NCBI GenBank assembly: GCA_027669525.1
Contig: JAQEDJ010000041.1
Span: forward strand, 1-18,606
Direction: 5' to 3'
DNA from: Coriobacteriaceae bacterium AM48-5
Lineage (GTDB): Bacteria; Actinomycetota; Coriobacteriia; Coriobacteriales; Coriobacteriaceae
Length of the DNA stretch: 18,606 bases
Shown here: piece by piece, positions 8,799 to 16,139 of the stretch
Layout of the letters: the number at the start of each line of letters is the position of its first letter
Position numbering within the stretch: position 1 is the first letter of the stretch
Program-made: the position numbers and the translations under genes
The notes under the pieces: model-generated
The model's input: only the letters and a program-made list of their open reading frames with translations
Database searches by the model: none
What the model was told of the DNA's origin: nothing

Positions 8799-9328
8799 AT
8801 GACGGACTCTTTTGATCAGATTTCCGCACATAACGAGGAGCTGGCGCGTCATATTGTCGAGCGCGCGAGCGCTCGGGGCGTGACGGTTTCGACGGCTGAG
8901 TCGCTGACAGCAGGTATGATCGCCTCGACGATTGCCGATATCCCGGGCGCTCGGTGGTGCTGCGTGGCGGTGCGGTGACCTACTGCGATGAGATCAAGCA
9001 TCGCGTTCTGGGTGTTGATCAGGTGACGCTCGACCGCTATACCGCGGTGTCGCATCAGACCGCGCACGAGATGGCGGCGGGTTCGCTGGAGCTGTACCAG
9101 AGCGATATTGCAGTGAGCGCAACGGGTTATGCCGGCCCCGGCGGCGGCACTGAGGACGATCCGGCTGGCACTTTCTATATTGGCTGGGCGTATCGCGCGG
9201 CTGATGGGGAAGTGCCGGTCGTGGACTCTGTGCGCTGCCACTATGAGGGCGACCGTTCGTGTGTTCGTGCCCATGCGGTCGCGGAGGCATTGGGACGCAT
9301 TGCCCTTGTGCTCAACTCTATGGAATAG
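8799..9328 (+). CDS. CinA C-terminal-domain protein, likely nicotinamide-nucleotide amidase (frameshifted)
   Basis: Stand-alone CinA C-domains (PncC type) deamidate nicotinamide mononucleotide in NAD recycling. The first part carries the family motif STAESLTAGMIASTIADIPGA. The second carries SATGYAGPGGGTEDDPAGTFYIG, the glycine-rich active-site region. The frame breaks at about 8949-8951: the record reads GARWCCVAVR then stop, while one added C gives GASVVLRGGAVTYCDEIKHRVLG. The restored protein is about 176 residues, the usual size for a single-domain member; the N-terminal MoCF-like domain of full CinA is absent. The ATG at 8799 is preferred because AGGT lies ten bases upstream; a GTG at 8793 is the alternative. 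It is the last gene before the hairpin terminator and the recA promoter. Confidence 0.88.
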
Positions 9329-9338
9329 ACGTGTTTTC

Positions 9339-9356
9339 AGGGGCCTTAGGGCCCCT
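9339..9356 (+). terminator. probable intrinsic terminator after the cinA-type gene
   Basis: AGGGGCC (9339-9345) and GGCCCCT (9350-9356) form a 7-bp GC-rich stem with a TTAG loop, ten bases after the stop codon. It is followed by TAATTGT, a weak T-rich tail. Position and strength fit termination of the rnj-to-cinA unit, with recA starting from its own promoter. Confidence 0.65.
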
Positions 9357-9442
9357 TAATTGTGGAGATAGGGACCCCTGACGAATTTAGCGTTTGCGCT
9401 GGTTATAGGTGTATTCTTGCCTTCCTTGTTCTTATTCGGCCC

Positions 9443-9497
9443 TTTGTGGTCAAGCATTTGGTCAGTGTTTGGTCGGCGTTTGGTTGGGTTTTGGAAA
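9443..9497 (+). repeat. 11-bp phased TTTGG repeats upstream of the recA promoter
   Basis: TTT tracts begin at 9457, 9468, 9479 and 9490, exactly 11 bp apart. Each is followed by GG, and the first three by GGT. A related TTTGTGGTC lies at 9443. The array ends about 30 bp before the -35 element of recA. Spacing near one helical turn would place all tracts on one DNA face. Confidence 0.7.
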
Positions 9498-9526
9498 GAC
9501 TGCCTGCATATGATTGGCCTGAACGG

Positions 9527-9555
9527 TTGACCACGAACAGCCGTTCGTTTATTAT
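9527..9555 (+). promoter_or_regulatory. recA promoter
   Basis: The -35 element is TTGACC (9527-9532) and the -10 is TATTAT (9550-9555), separated by 17 bp; each matches five of six consensus bases. Transcription should begin near 9562, leaving a leader of about 24 nt before the recA ATG. The LexA box occupies the spacer. Confidence 0.8.
9534..9547. promoter_or_regulatory. LexA (SOS) operator in the recA promoter
   Basis: CGAACAGCCGTTCG is a perfect match to the actinobacterial and Gram-positive SOS box core GAAC-N4-GTTC, extended by one symmetric base pair each side. It lies entirely between the -35 and -10 elements, so bound LexA would block RNA polymerase. This predicts DNA-damage induction of recA and recX. 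The lexA gene is not in the window. Confidence 0.85.
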
Positions 9556-9572
9556 CGATGCAGGTTGTTAAG

Positions 9573-9578
9573 AGGAGG
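9573..9578 (+). promoter_or_regulatory. ribosome binding site of recA
   Basis: AGGAGG lies seven bases before the ATG at 9586. It decides that start against an in-frame TTG at 9565, which lies upstream of the site. Confidence 0.85.
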
Positions 9579-9585
9579 GCTATTC

Positions 9586-10733
9586 ATGGCCAAGAATTCA
9601 GGTCCCGTACGTACCGTTCATGCTCGCACGACGGGTAAAGAGCGCGATGAGATGATCGCCACCACCAAGGCCGAGATCGAGAAGAAGTTCGGTCGAGGCT
9701 CCATCATGAGGTATGGTGACGGCGGCCCCGAGCTTGAGGTTGAGGCCATCCCCACGGGCGCTCTGGCACTCGATGCCGCTCTGGGTATCGGCGGTGTGCC
9801 GCGCGGCCGTATCGTCGAGATTTACGGTCCTGAGTCCTCCGGTAAGACGACGCTTTCGCTCGAGATCCTGGCCGAAGCCCAGGCAATGGGTGGCGTGGTG
9901 GCATTTATCGATGCCGAGCACGCGCTCGATCCCACGTATGCCGCGCGCATTGGCGTGGATATCGACGAGGTACTGATTTCCCAGCCTGATACGGGTGAGC
10001 AGGCGCTCGAGATTGTTGACATGCTCGTGCGTTCCGGCGCCATCGATGCCATCGTCGTCGACTCCGTCGCCGCGCTGACCCCGCGTGCCGAGATCGAGGG
10101 AGAGATCGGCGATACCACGGTCGGATTGCAAGCTCGTCTGATGAGTCAGGCGCTCCGCAAGCTCGCCGGCTCGCTGTCCAAGTCCAACACGACATGCATC
10201 TTCATTAACCAGCTGCGAGAGAAGATCGGCGTCATGTTCGGCAACCCCGAGACCACGACGGCGGCCGCGCCCTTAAGTTCTTCTCTTCGGTGCGTATCGA
10301 CATTCGCCGCATCGACAGCATTAAGCTTAAGGATGAGGTTATCGGTAACCGCGTGCGCGCCAAGGTCGTTAAGAACAAGGTGGCAGCTCCGTTCCGTTCT
10401 GCTGAGTTCGACATTATGTACGGTACGGGCATCTCTAAGGAGGGCTCGATTCTGGACATGGCTGTCGAGTGCGGCATTTGCAAGAAGATGGGCTCCTGGT
10501 TTGCCTATGGCGAGGACAAGCTCGGCAACGGTCGCGAGGCCGCCAAGGCGTTCCTGCGCGAACACCCCGATTGCGCCGACGAGATTGAGCATAAGGTCCG
10601 CCTTGCCTGCGGGCTTGAGTTTGATGACGATGCTCCGTCCGAGGTCGAGCTGACCGATCAGCCTGCGCCTGAGGAGTTTGACGAGCTTTACGCCATCGAT
10701 GGTTCCGCCATGCTCGATGATGACGACGAGTAG
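9586..10733 (+). CDS. recA: recombinase RecA (frameshifted in this record)
   Basis: RecA forms filaments on single-stranded DNA for strand exchange and triggers LexA self-cleavage. Walker A GPESSGKT is at residues 81-88, followed by [20 protein letters not shown] (Walker B region) and [19 protein letters not shown]. The frame breaks at about 10260-10262, inside the L2 loop. The record continues AAAPLSS, while one added G gives [19 protein letters not shown] and then the conserved C-terminal half with its usual acidic tail (MLDDDDE). The restored protein is 382 residues, slightly longer than E. coli RecA because of the acidic C-terminus. Its own promoter with a LexA box precedes it, and recX follows after 11 bases. 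A recA knock-out at a GG run is far less likely than a missed base. Confidence 0.95.
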
Positions 10734-10744
10734 CGGTTACGCTC

Positions 10745-11437
10745 ATGTCGTATACGGTGACCGAGGCCACGGTCGTCTTTCCCGATAAGAAGGCGGCCTC
10801 CTCGTTCTCGAGCGGGTATGCGTCCAAAAAGCCTTGCGCACATATCGATTGTGAGCTTGAGGGCGGTTTTGAGCGGTCCATTTGGATTCCCGTGCGGGTC
10901 GCGCGCCTGTATGTCAAAAATCGCCCCGATCTTCCCTGTGATTGGGATAACTTTCGTGAAGCGGTGCAGCTCATCGAGCGTAAATGTGCACTTACCATGG
11001 TGACCGAGATGCTATCGCGACGCGACCATGCGACGGGTGAGGTCCGTGACAAGCTGGCTCGCTACGGCTTTCGCCAGTCCGCGATCGATTTCGCCGTCGA
11101 GCGCGCCACCGAGTATCGCTTTTTAGACGAGAACCGCTTTTGCTCGTACTTTATCGAGGAACGCAAGCGGCGCGGTTGGGGACAGCGTAAAATCGAGACC
11201 GAGCTCAAGCGTCGTCATGTCGTGCTCGATGACATTCCCGGTTATCCCGAGGATTATTTTGCCGTCGAAGACGATTTGGCGCGTGCGTCAGCCCTGCTCG
11301 CCAAGCGGCGTGTTCCAGAGACGCGCGGATTTGAAAAACTGGTTCGGTTTTTGATGGGCAAGGGCTTCTCGTATCACATCGCCGCCGATGCCGTTAAGGC
11401 ACGTCTCGATGCCGAACGTGAGGAATGTGCGGTTTAG
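10745..11437 (+). CDS. recX: regulatory protein RecX
   Basis: RecX binds RecA filaments and restrains or remodels them. The 230-residue product has an N-terminal extension of about 75 residues without a family signature, then three-helix RecX repeats. These include MLSRRDHATGEVRDKLARYGF (about residues 88-108), RFLDENRFCSYFIEERKRRGWG and VRFLMGKGFSYHIAADAVK near the end. It starts 11 bases after recA, the classical recA-recX arrangement, and so should be SOS-induced from the same promoter. It lacks a strong ribosome site, which would keep its level below that of RecA. The frame is intact. Confidence 0.9.
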   Translation: MSYTVTEATVVFPDKKAASSFSSGYASKKPCAHIDCELEGGFERSIWIPVRVARLYVKNRPDLPCDWDNFREAVQLIERKCALTMVTEMLSRRDHATGEVRDKLARYGFRQSAIDFAVERATEYRFLDENRFCSYFIEERKRRGWGQRKIETELKRRHVVLDDIPGYPEDYFAVEDDLARASALLAKRRVPETRGFEKLVRFLMGKGFSYHIAADAVKARLDAEREECAV

Positions 11438-11451
11438 GCGTATGTGTTTTG

Positions 11452-11500
11452 TGGCCCTGCCGTTCACCGCGTTTTAGCCGCCGTGCTGGGGCCATTTATT
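11452..11500 (+). terminator. possible terminator of recA-recX
   Basis: TGGCCC (11452-11457) can pair with GGGCCA (11489-11494), followed by TTTATTT. The loop is long (31 nt), so this is weak evidence. The T-rich tail overlaps the next promoter's -35 by one base. Confidence 0.3.
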
Positions 11501-11528
11501 TGACAGTTGTTGTGGTTCAACGTACGAT
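11500..11528 (+). promoter_or_regulatory. promoter of the rny transcription unit
   Basis: A perfect -35 TTGACA (11500-11505) and a -10 TACGAT (11523-11528) are separated by 17 bp. Transcription should start near 11535, giving a leader of about 160 nt before rny. No LexA box is visible. Confidence 0.75.
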
Positions 11529-11557
11529 AAACACTGTCATTTGCTTTGTGATATGTG

Positions 11558-11579
11558 CTCATCTGTGATGAGTTTGTTT
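11558..11579 (+). promoter_or_regulatory. first hairpin of the rny leader
   Basis: CTCATC (11558-11563) and GATGAG (11567-11572) form a 6-bp stem with a TGT loop, followed by TTTGTTT. It resembles a small terminator or attenuator soon after the predicted transcription start. Confidence 0.4.
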
Positions 11580-11633
11580 ATATGTTTATCTGTATCCGAC
11601 CCGCATAAGCTGCGCCCATATTACTCAAATGTC

Positions 11634-11668
11634 GCGAGCCGTTCGTAAGGACGGTTCGCTTTGTTGTG
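11634..11668 (+). promoter_or_regulatory. second, stronger hairpin of the rny leader
   Basis: GCGAGCCGTTC (11634-11644) pairs with GGACGGTTCGC (11649-11659) over 11 positions, including two G-T wobbles. It is closed by GTAA, a GNRA-type loop, and followed by TTTGTTGTG. It lies 25 bases before the rny ribosome site. It could be an attenuator, a ribonuclease processing site, or a terminator left from upstream transcription. Confidence 0.5.
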
Positions 11669-11683
11669 TAACGAATCCATAAA

Positions 11684-11689
11684 AAGGAG
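11684..11689 (+). promoter_or_regulatory. ribosome binding site deciding the rny start
   Basis: AAGGAG lies five bases before the ATG at 11695. A GTG at 11689 in the same frame overlaps the site itself and so cannot be the start it serves. Confidence 0.8.
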
Positions 11690-11694
11690 TGAGC

Positions 11695-13245
11695 ATGCCT
11701 ATCATTGCAGCGCTCGTTGGCATCGTTTTGGGTGCCGTCGCCGCCATTGCCTACATGCGCACCGCCAAGCAGGGTAGTCTTCACGAGGCCGATGAAAAGA
11801 TTCAGTCGGCACATGCACAGGCTGAGTCCCTGATCGGTGATGCACAGCGTCAGGCTGAGACCCTCAAAAAAGAGGCTCTGCTTGAGGCCAAGGAAGAGAT
11901 CATCAAGAATAAGCAGGCTGCCGAGGCCGAGGACAAGCAGCGTAAGAGCGAGATTCGTACGCTCGAGAATCGCGTGATGCAGCGCGAGGAATCCCTCGAT
12001 CGCCGCAACGACGCTCTCGACAAGCGCGAGCATCAGCTGTCCAGCCAGGCCGGTCAGGTCGAGAAGCGCTCCCGTGAGCTCGAGGAGCTCTGCGCAAAGC
12101 AGACCTCCGAGCTCGAGCGTATCGCCGACCTTACCCGCGAGGACGCCCACAAGGAGCTCCTCGATAAGGTTCGCGGCGAGGTCACCCACGAGGCCGCCAC
12201 GATCATTCGCGAGTCCGAGCAGCAGGTTCGCGCCGAGTGCCACAAGACCGCCCAGGAGATTCTGTCTCTGGCGATTCAGCGCTGCGCTGCCGACCACACT
12301 GCCGAGGTCACCGTTACCTCCGTGCACATTCCCTCTGATGACCTCAAGGGCCGTATCATCGGTCGCGAGGGTCGCAACATCCGGACCTTCGAGCAGGTTT
12401 CCGGCGTCAACCTCGTGATCGACGACACGCCCGAGACCGTCGTTCTTTCGAGCTTCGACCCGGTCCGTCGTGAGACCGCCCGTGTCGCCCTCGAGAACCT
12501 AATCGCCGACGGCCGCATTCACCCTGCCCGTATCGAGGAGATGTATCACAAGGCCGCCGACCTGGTTCAGCAGCGCGTGCGCGAGGCTGGCGAGCAGGCT
12601 GCCTTCGATACCGGCATCCACGATCTGCACCCCGAGATCGTCAAGACCCTTGGTGCCCTGCGCTACCGTACCTCGTTTGGTCAGAACGTGCTTCAGCATT
12701 CCCTCGAGGTCTCTGATCTGTGCGGCGTGATGGCTTCCGAGCTTGGCCTGGACGTTGTGACCGCCAAGCGCGCCGGCCTGCTTCATGACCTGGGCAAGGC
12801 AATCGACCACGACGTCGAGGGCCCGCATGCCGTCATCGGCGCCGAGCTTGCCCGCCGTTATGGCGAGAAGCCCGTTATCGTCCACGCTATTGAGGCTCAC
12901 CATGCCGATGTCGACCCCAACACGGTGCTCGATGTCCTGGTGCAGGCCGCCGATGCTGTCTCTGCCTCTCGCCCCGGTGCCCGTCGCGAGTCTGCCGAGA
13001 ACTACATCAAGCGTCTTGAGAAGCTCGAGGAGATCGCCAACTCCCATGACGGCGTCGAACGTACCTATGCCATGCAGGCCGGTCGCGAGGTCCACGTCAT
13101 GGTCCAGCCGGACAAGATCTCCGATGCCCAGTCCACGGTTCTGGCTCACGATATCGCCCATCAGATCGAGGAAGAGATGGAGTATCCCGGTCAGGTGCGC
13201 GTCGTCGTGATTCGCGAGAGCCGCGCTGTCGATATCGCTAAATAA
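11695..13245 (+). CDS. rny: ribonuclease Y
   Basis: RNase Y is a membrane-anchored endoribonuclease that starts mRNA decay in many Gram-positive bacteria. The 516-residue product has an N-terminal membrane helix (about 2-22), then a long charged coiled coil (about 30-190). A KH domain follows, with HIPSDDLKGRIIGREGRNIRTF. Next is an HD domain whose catalytic motif is LLHDLGKAID, with HVEGPHAVIGAE-like and EAHHADVDP histidines after it. The C-terminal region is typical of the family. The frame is intact. The ATG at 11695 is chosen from the ribosome site. The next gene begins one base after the stop. With rnj also in the window, both main mRNA-decay nucleases of this organism lie within 13 kb. 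Confidence 0.95.
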   Translation: MPIIAALVGIVLGAVAAIAYMRTAKQGSLHEADEKIQSAHAQAESLIGDAQRQAETLKKEALLEAKEEIIKNKQAAEAEDKQRKSEIRTLENRVMQREESLDRRNDALDKREHQLSSQAGQVEKRSRELEELCAKQTSELERIADLTREDAHKELLDKVRGEVTHEAATIIRESEQQVRAECHKTAQEILSLAIQRCAADHTAEVTVTSVHIPSDDLKGRIIGREGRNIRTFEQVSGVNLVIDDTPETVVLSSFDPVRRETARVALENLIADGRIHPARIEEMYHKAADLVQQRVREAGEQAAFDTGIHDLHPEIVKTLGALRYRTSFGQNVLQHSLEVSDLCGVMASELGLDVVTAKRAGLLHDLGKAIDHDVEGPHAVIGAELARRYGEKPVIVHAIEAHHADVDPNTVLDVLVQAADAVSASRPGARRESAENYIKRLEKLEEIANSHDGVERTYAMQAGREVHVMVQPDKISDAQSTVLAHDIAHQIEEEMEYPGQVRVVVIRESRAVDIAK

Positions 13246-13246
13246 C

Positions 13247-14332
13247 ATGAGCGACGCGAACGAGCTCATCTCATTTATCGCGTCGATGTCGGGGGAGGGC
13301 AACCTTCGCGTCGAGGAGAACCTTGGCGAGGGGTATGTCCGCCTCCGCGTTTCGGAGGCCGAGCGGCGCCAGGCTAAGCACGACATTCAGCATGTCGAGG
13401 ACATCGTCATCGAAATGCTCCGTAATGCTCGCGATGCCGGCGCCGACAAGGTCTATCTCGCCACGACCAAGGAAGATGGCGTCCGCACGCTTGTCTTTCT
13501 GGATAACGGTTCTGGCGTTCCGCAGGATATGCAAGAGCGAATCTTTGATGCCCGCGTTACCTCCAAGCTCGAGAGCATGAAGATGGACCGTTGGGGCGTT
13601 CACGGTCGTGGCATGGCATTGTTTTCGATTAAGCAGAACGCCGACGAGGCCCGTGTGGTCACGTCCGGCGTCGATCTTGGTTCAGCCTTCAAGGTGAGCG
13701 TTGCGGCCGACCGCCTCAGTGAGCGTGCCGATCAGTCCAGCTGGCCCCAGGCCGTCAAGGATGAGGACGGACGTTATGTCTGCGCTCGCGGTCCACATAA
13801 TATTATTCGCGCTGCTTGTGAGTTTGCGCTCGAGGAGTTGCGTGGTTGCGATGTCTATCTCGGTTCTCCGTCTGAGATTGCCGCGACCCTTTATGCTCAA
13901 GCGTCAAGTCGGCTCGATACGTCTCGTCTCCTGTTCATTGATGACGAGAGCGAGCTTCCGGTTGTCGATCGTTTAGGCCTTGCTTCTGATGCCGAGGACT
14001 TTATCCGTATTTGTTCGGGTTTGGGTCTTGAGATGTCCGAGCGCACGGCCCATCGCATTTTGGCAGGGCAGATTAAGCCCGTTCGCGGTGTGACCGCGCG
14101 TCTGCTGCGCGAGCGTGATTCGTCCTCGCATGCGCCGACTCCTGTCGATCTCGCGAAGGATCGTCGCGGGCTACGTATTGCCAAGGATGACATGGCACAG
14201 TTTTCGCGCGCTGTGGAACGCGACTTTAATGACCTTGCCGCCCGGTACTATCTCAACCTTTGCGGCGACCCAAAGATCCGTGTTTCGCGTGATCGAATCA
14301 CCGTGACCTTTGATCTTGCCAAAGAGGAATAG
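13247..14332 (+). CDS. uncharacterised GHKL-family ATP-binding protein
   Basis: I recognise the ATPase fold but not a named family. In the 361-residue product, residues 46-150 carry the three boxes of GHKL ATPases (Hsp90, MutL, gyrase B, histidine kinases). The N box is EMLRNARDAGA (E56, N60). The G1 box is DNGSG at 86-90. The G2 box is WGVHGRGM at 116-123. No kinase phosphoacceptor, HAMP, membrane segment or signal peptide is visible, so it is probably not a sensor kinase. The pattern is closest to the HATPase_c_3 group (MORC, Hsp90 and MutL-like). Residues 150-361 match nothing I know; they contain HRILAGQIKPVRGVTARLLRER and a basic, charged C-terminus. It begins one base after rny and precedes spoVS, so co-expression with RNase Y is very likely. 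A role in RNA metabolism or development is inference from position only. Confidence 0.8.
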   Translation: MSDANELISFIASMSGEGNLRVEENLGEGYVRLRVSEAERRQAKHDIQHVEDIVIEMLRNARDAGADKVYLATTKEDGVRTLVFLDNGSGVPQDMQERIFDARVTSKLESMKMDRWGVHGRGMALFSIKQNADEARVVTSGVDLGSAFKVSVAADRLSERADQSSWPQAVKDEDGRYVCARGPHNIIRAACEFALEELRGCDVYLGSPSEIAATLYAQASSRLDTSRLLFIDDESELPVVDRLGLASDAEDFIRICSGLGLEMSERTAHRILAGQIKPVRGVTARLLRERDSSSHAPTPVDLAKDRRGLRIAKDDMAQFSRAVERDFNDLAARYYLNLCGDPKIRVSRDRITVTFDLAKEE

Positions 14333-14338
14333 TGCCTT

Positions 14339-14356
14339 TACCGAGTCCACTCGGTA
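14339..14356 (+). promoter_or_regulatory. hairpin between the ATPase gene and spoVS
   Basis: TACCGAG (14339-14345) and CTCGGTA (14350-14356) form a perfect 7-bp stem with a TCCA loop, starting six bases after the ATPase stop. No T-run follows, so it is more likely a processing or stability element, or a protein-binding dyad, than a terminator. Confidence 0.45.
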
Positions 14357-14406
14357 CGATACAGTTGTTGCAGTTAAAACGTACTTTTAAATGCAGGAGT
14401 TTCTTC

Positions 14407-14724
14407 ATGGATTGCCTGAAGGTATCAAGCAAATCATCGCCCGCGTCCGTTGCCGGCGCCATCGCCGGCATGGTCAAGGATGGTGTACCCGTCAACATCC
14501 AGTGTGTCGGCGCCGGTGCCGTCAACCAGGCTATTAAGGCCGTTGCTATCGCGCGCGGTTTTTTGATTCCAACCGGTTTTGATATTTCCTGCGCGCCCGT
14601 GTTCTCCGACATCCTCATTAACGGGGAGTCGCGCACGGCCATCCGCCTTTCTATCTACGTTCACCAGATCAATCGAGCTGCTATGGATAACGTCGTCATG
14701 GATGATGTTAAGCCTGTGGCATAG
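14407..14724 (+). CDS. spoVS: stage V sporulation protein S (SpoVS, Alba-like)
   Basis: SpoVS is a small Alba-like, probably nucleic-acid-binding protein. In Bacillus it affects septation and coat assembly during sporulation, but homologues occur widely in non-spore-formers. The 105-residue product starts with CLKVSSKSSPASVAGAIAG, has IQCVGAGAVNQAIKAVAIARGF in the middle and GESRTAIRLSI near residue 80, all strongly conserved. It is about 19 residues longer than Bacillus SpoVS; the tail (from about 87) is not one I recognise. The ATG at 14407 has AGGAG seven bases upstream and coincides with the family start; the frame is also open upstream to 14332 but without family similarity. It sits between the rny-ATPase pair and miaB. 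Sporulation is not expected in Coriobacteriia, so the role here is unknown. Confidence 0.9.
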   Translation: MDCLKVSSKSSPASVAGAIAGMVKDGVPVNIQCVGAGAVNQAIKAVAIARGFLIPTGFDISCAPVFSDILINGESRTAIRLSIYVHQINRAAMDNVVMDDVKPVA

Positions 14725-14769
14725 CTTCTGCTTGCCTTGTTTCGCTCCCCATCGTTAGGACTTATGCAC

Positions 14770-16139
14770 ATGGACCAGCGTTCCGTACGCGATATTCTTG
14801 CCGGTAAAACCTACTTTATCCGCACCTTTGGCTGCCAGATGAATCAGCACGACTCCGAGCGTGTGAGCGGTCTGCTTGATTCGTATGGCTGCCTCATGGC
14901 GCTCGATCCCGCGCATGCCGATATCGTTGTCTTCATGACGTGCTGCGTGCGCGAGGCCGCCGATACTCGCCTGTACGGTCAGTGCAATTCCTGCAAAAGC
15001 CTGCCGCCTTCGCCTTCGGGCAAGCGCGTGGTTGCCGTTGGCGGTTGCATCGCGCAGCGCGATGGCGAGGGCCTGCTCACCAACGTCGATAACGTCAATG
15101 TCATCTTTGGCACGCATTCCATTGCACATGTGGCCGAGCTCATTGCCGAGGCGTTCCGTGATGGTAAGCGTCATATCCGCACCAATGAGCATGAGGATAC
15201 GGATGCCATGAGCATGCCGTGGCATCGCGAGACTCAGTATCACGCCTGGGTGCCATCATGACGGGCTGCAATAATTTCTGCACCTATTGCATCGTGCCGT
15301 ACGTGCGCGGTCGCGAAAAGAGCCGCCCCTTCGAGGAGATTGTCGACGAGGTGACCGGTTTGGTGCGCCAGGGCGTGCGTGAGATTACGCTGCTGGGCCA
15401 AAACGTTAACTCATATGGTCGCGATCTGTTTGGCAAGCCGCGTTTTGCCGATCTGCTGCGTGCCGTGGGCAATACGGGCGTGGAGCGCATCTTCTTTACG
15501 TCTTCGCATCCCAAGGACCTGTTGCCCGAGACCATCGACGCCATGGCCGAGACGCCTGCCGTTATGCCGCAGCTGCACTTGGCCGTCCAGTCAGGTTCGA
15601 CGCGGATCCTCAAAGAGATGAATCGCCGTTATACACGCGAGGACTATCTGGGCCTTGTCGATCGCATTCGCAACCGCATGCCCGATATCGCGCTCTCGAC
15701 CGACATTATCGTTGGCTTCCCGGGTGAGACTGAAGAAGACTTTGAGCAGACGCTCTCACTTGCCGAGACGGTCCGCTATGCTCAGGCCTATACCTTCATC
15801 TATTCCAAGCGCGCCGGTACCCCGGCCGCCGAGATTGACGATCCTACGCCGCATGAGGTTATTCTCGAGCGTTTCAACCGTCTGGTTAAGGTTATCGAGA
15901 CCACGGCACACGAGTATAACCAGGGTGAGCTTCATACTGTGGTTCCGGCGCTCATTGAGGGAACGAGTAAAAAGAACGACGCGGTCCTGCTGGGCAAGAG
16001 TCCCAAGAATCAGACCGTGCATGCGCCTATTCCCGAGGGTTACAGCATCGATCAGCTTGTTGGTAAGATCGTTGATGTTGACGTTGACGTTGCCAAGACC
16101 TGGTATTTGTCCGGCTCCGTTGTGGGCGAGCCGCGCTAA
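14770..16139 (+). CDS. miaB: tRNA-2-methylthio-N6-dimethylallyladenosine synthase MiaB (frameshifted in this record)
   Basis: MiaB is a radical-SAM methylthiotransferase that converts i6A37 to ms2i6A37 in tRNAs reading UNN codons. The first part has [12 protein letters not shown] (C22), MTCCVRE (C58/C59) and GGCIAQRDG (C93) for the auxiliary cluster, then ends HAWVPS and stop. The second part has the radical-SAM triad CNNFCTYC, then [19 protein letters not shown] and [14 protein letters not shown], with a TRAM domain at the end. Family members read [14 protein letters not shown]; one added C at 15253-15254 restores this and gives about 456 residues. The ATG at 14770 is preferred because AGGA lies nine bases upstream; an ATG at 14764 is only three bases from it. 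Its stop overlaps the miaA start (TAATG). MiaA makes its substrate. Confidence 0.93.

Noticed and set aside
6236..8829. Two long minus-strand open frames antisense to yajQ, rimO and pgsA
   Set aside because: Shadows of conserved sense genes, without ribosome sites or family motifs.
9362..9571. Plus-strand open frame of 69 codons upstream of recA
   Set aside because: It covers the phased repeats, the recA promoter and the LexA box, and has no protein signature.
10255..10270. Programmed frameshift or intein in recA
   Set aside because: No slippery heptamer or intein sequence is present, and the same kind of one-base loss occurs in five other genes and the minus-strand fragment. A sequence error is simpler.
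15655..16138. N-terminal extension of MiaA upstream of 16139
   Set aside because: The open frame exists only because it is out of frame with miaB. Its arginine- and serine-rich translation is typical of a shadow, and MiaA begins at the SPGAGLSAVAIVGPTA stretch.
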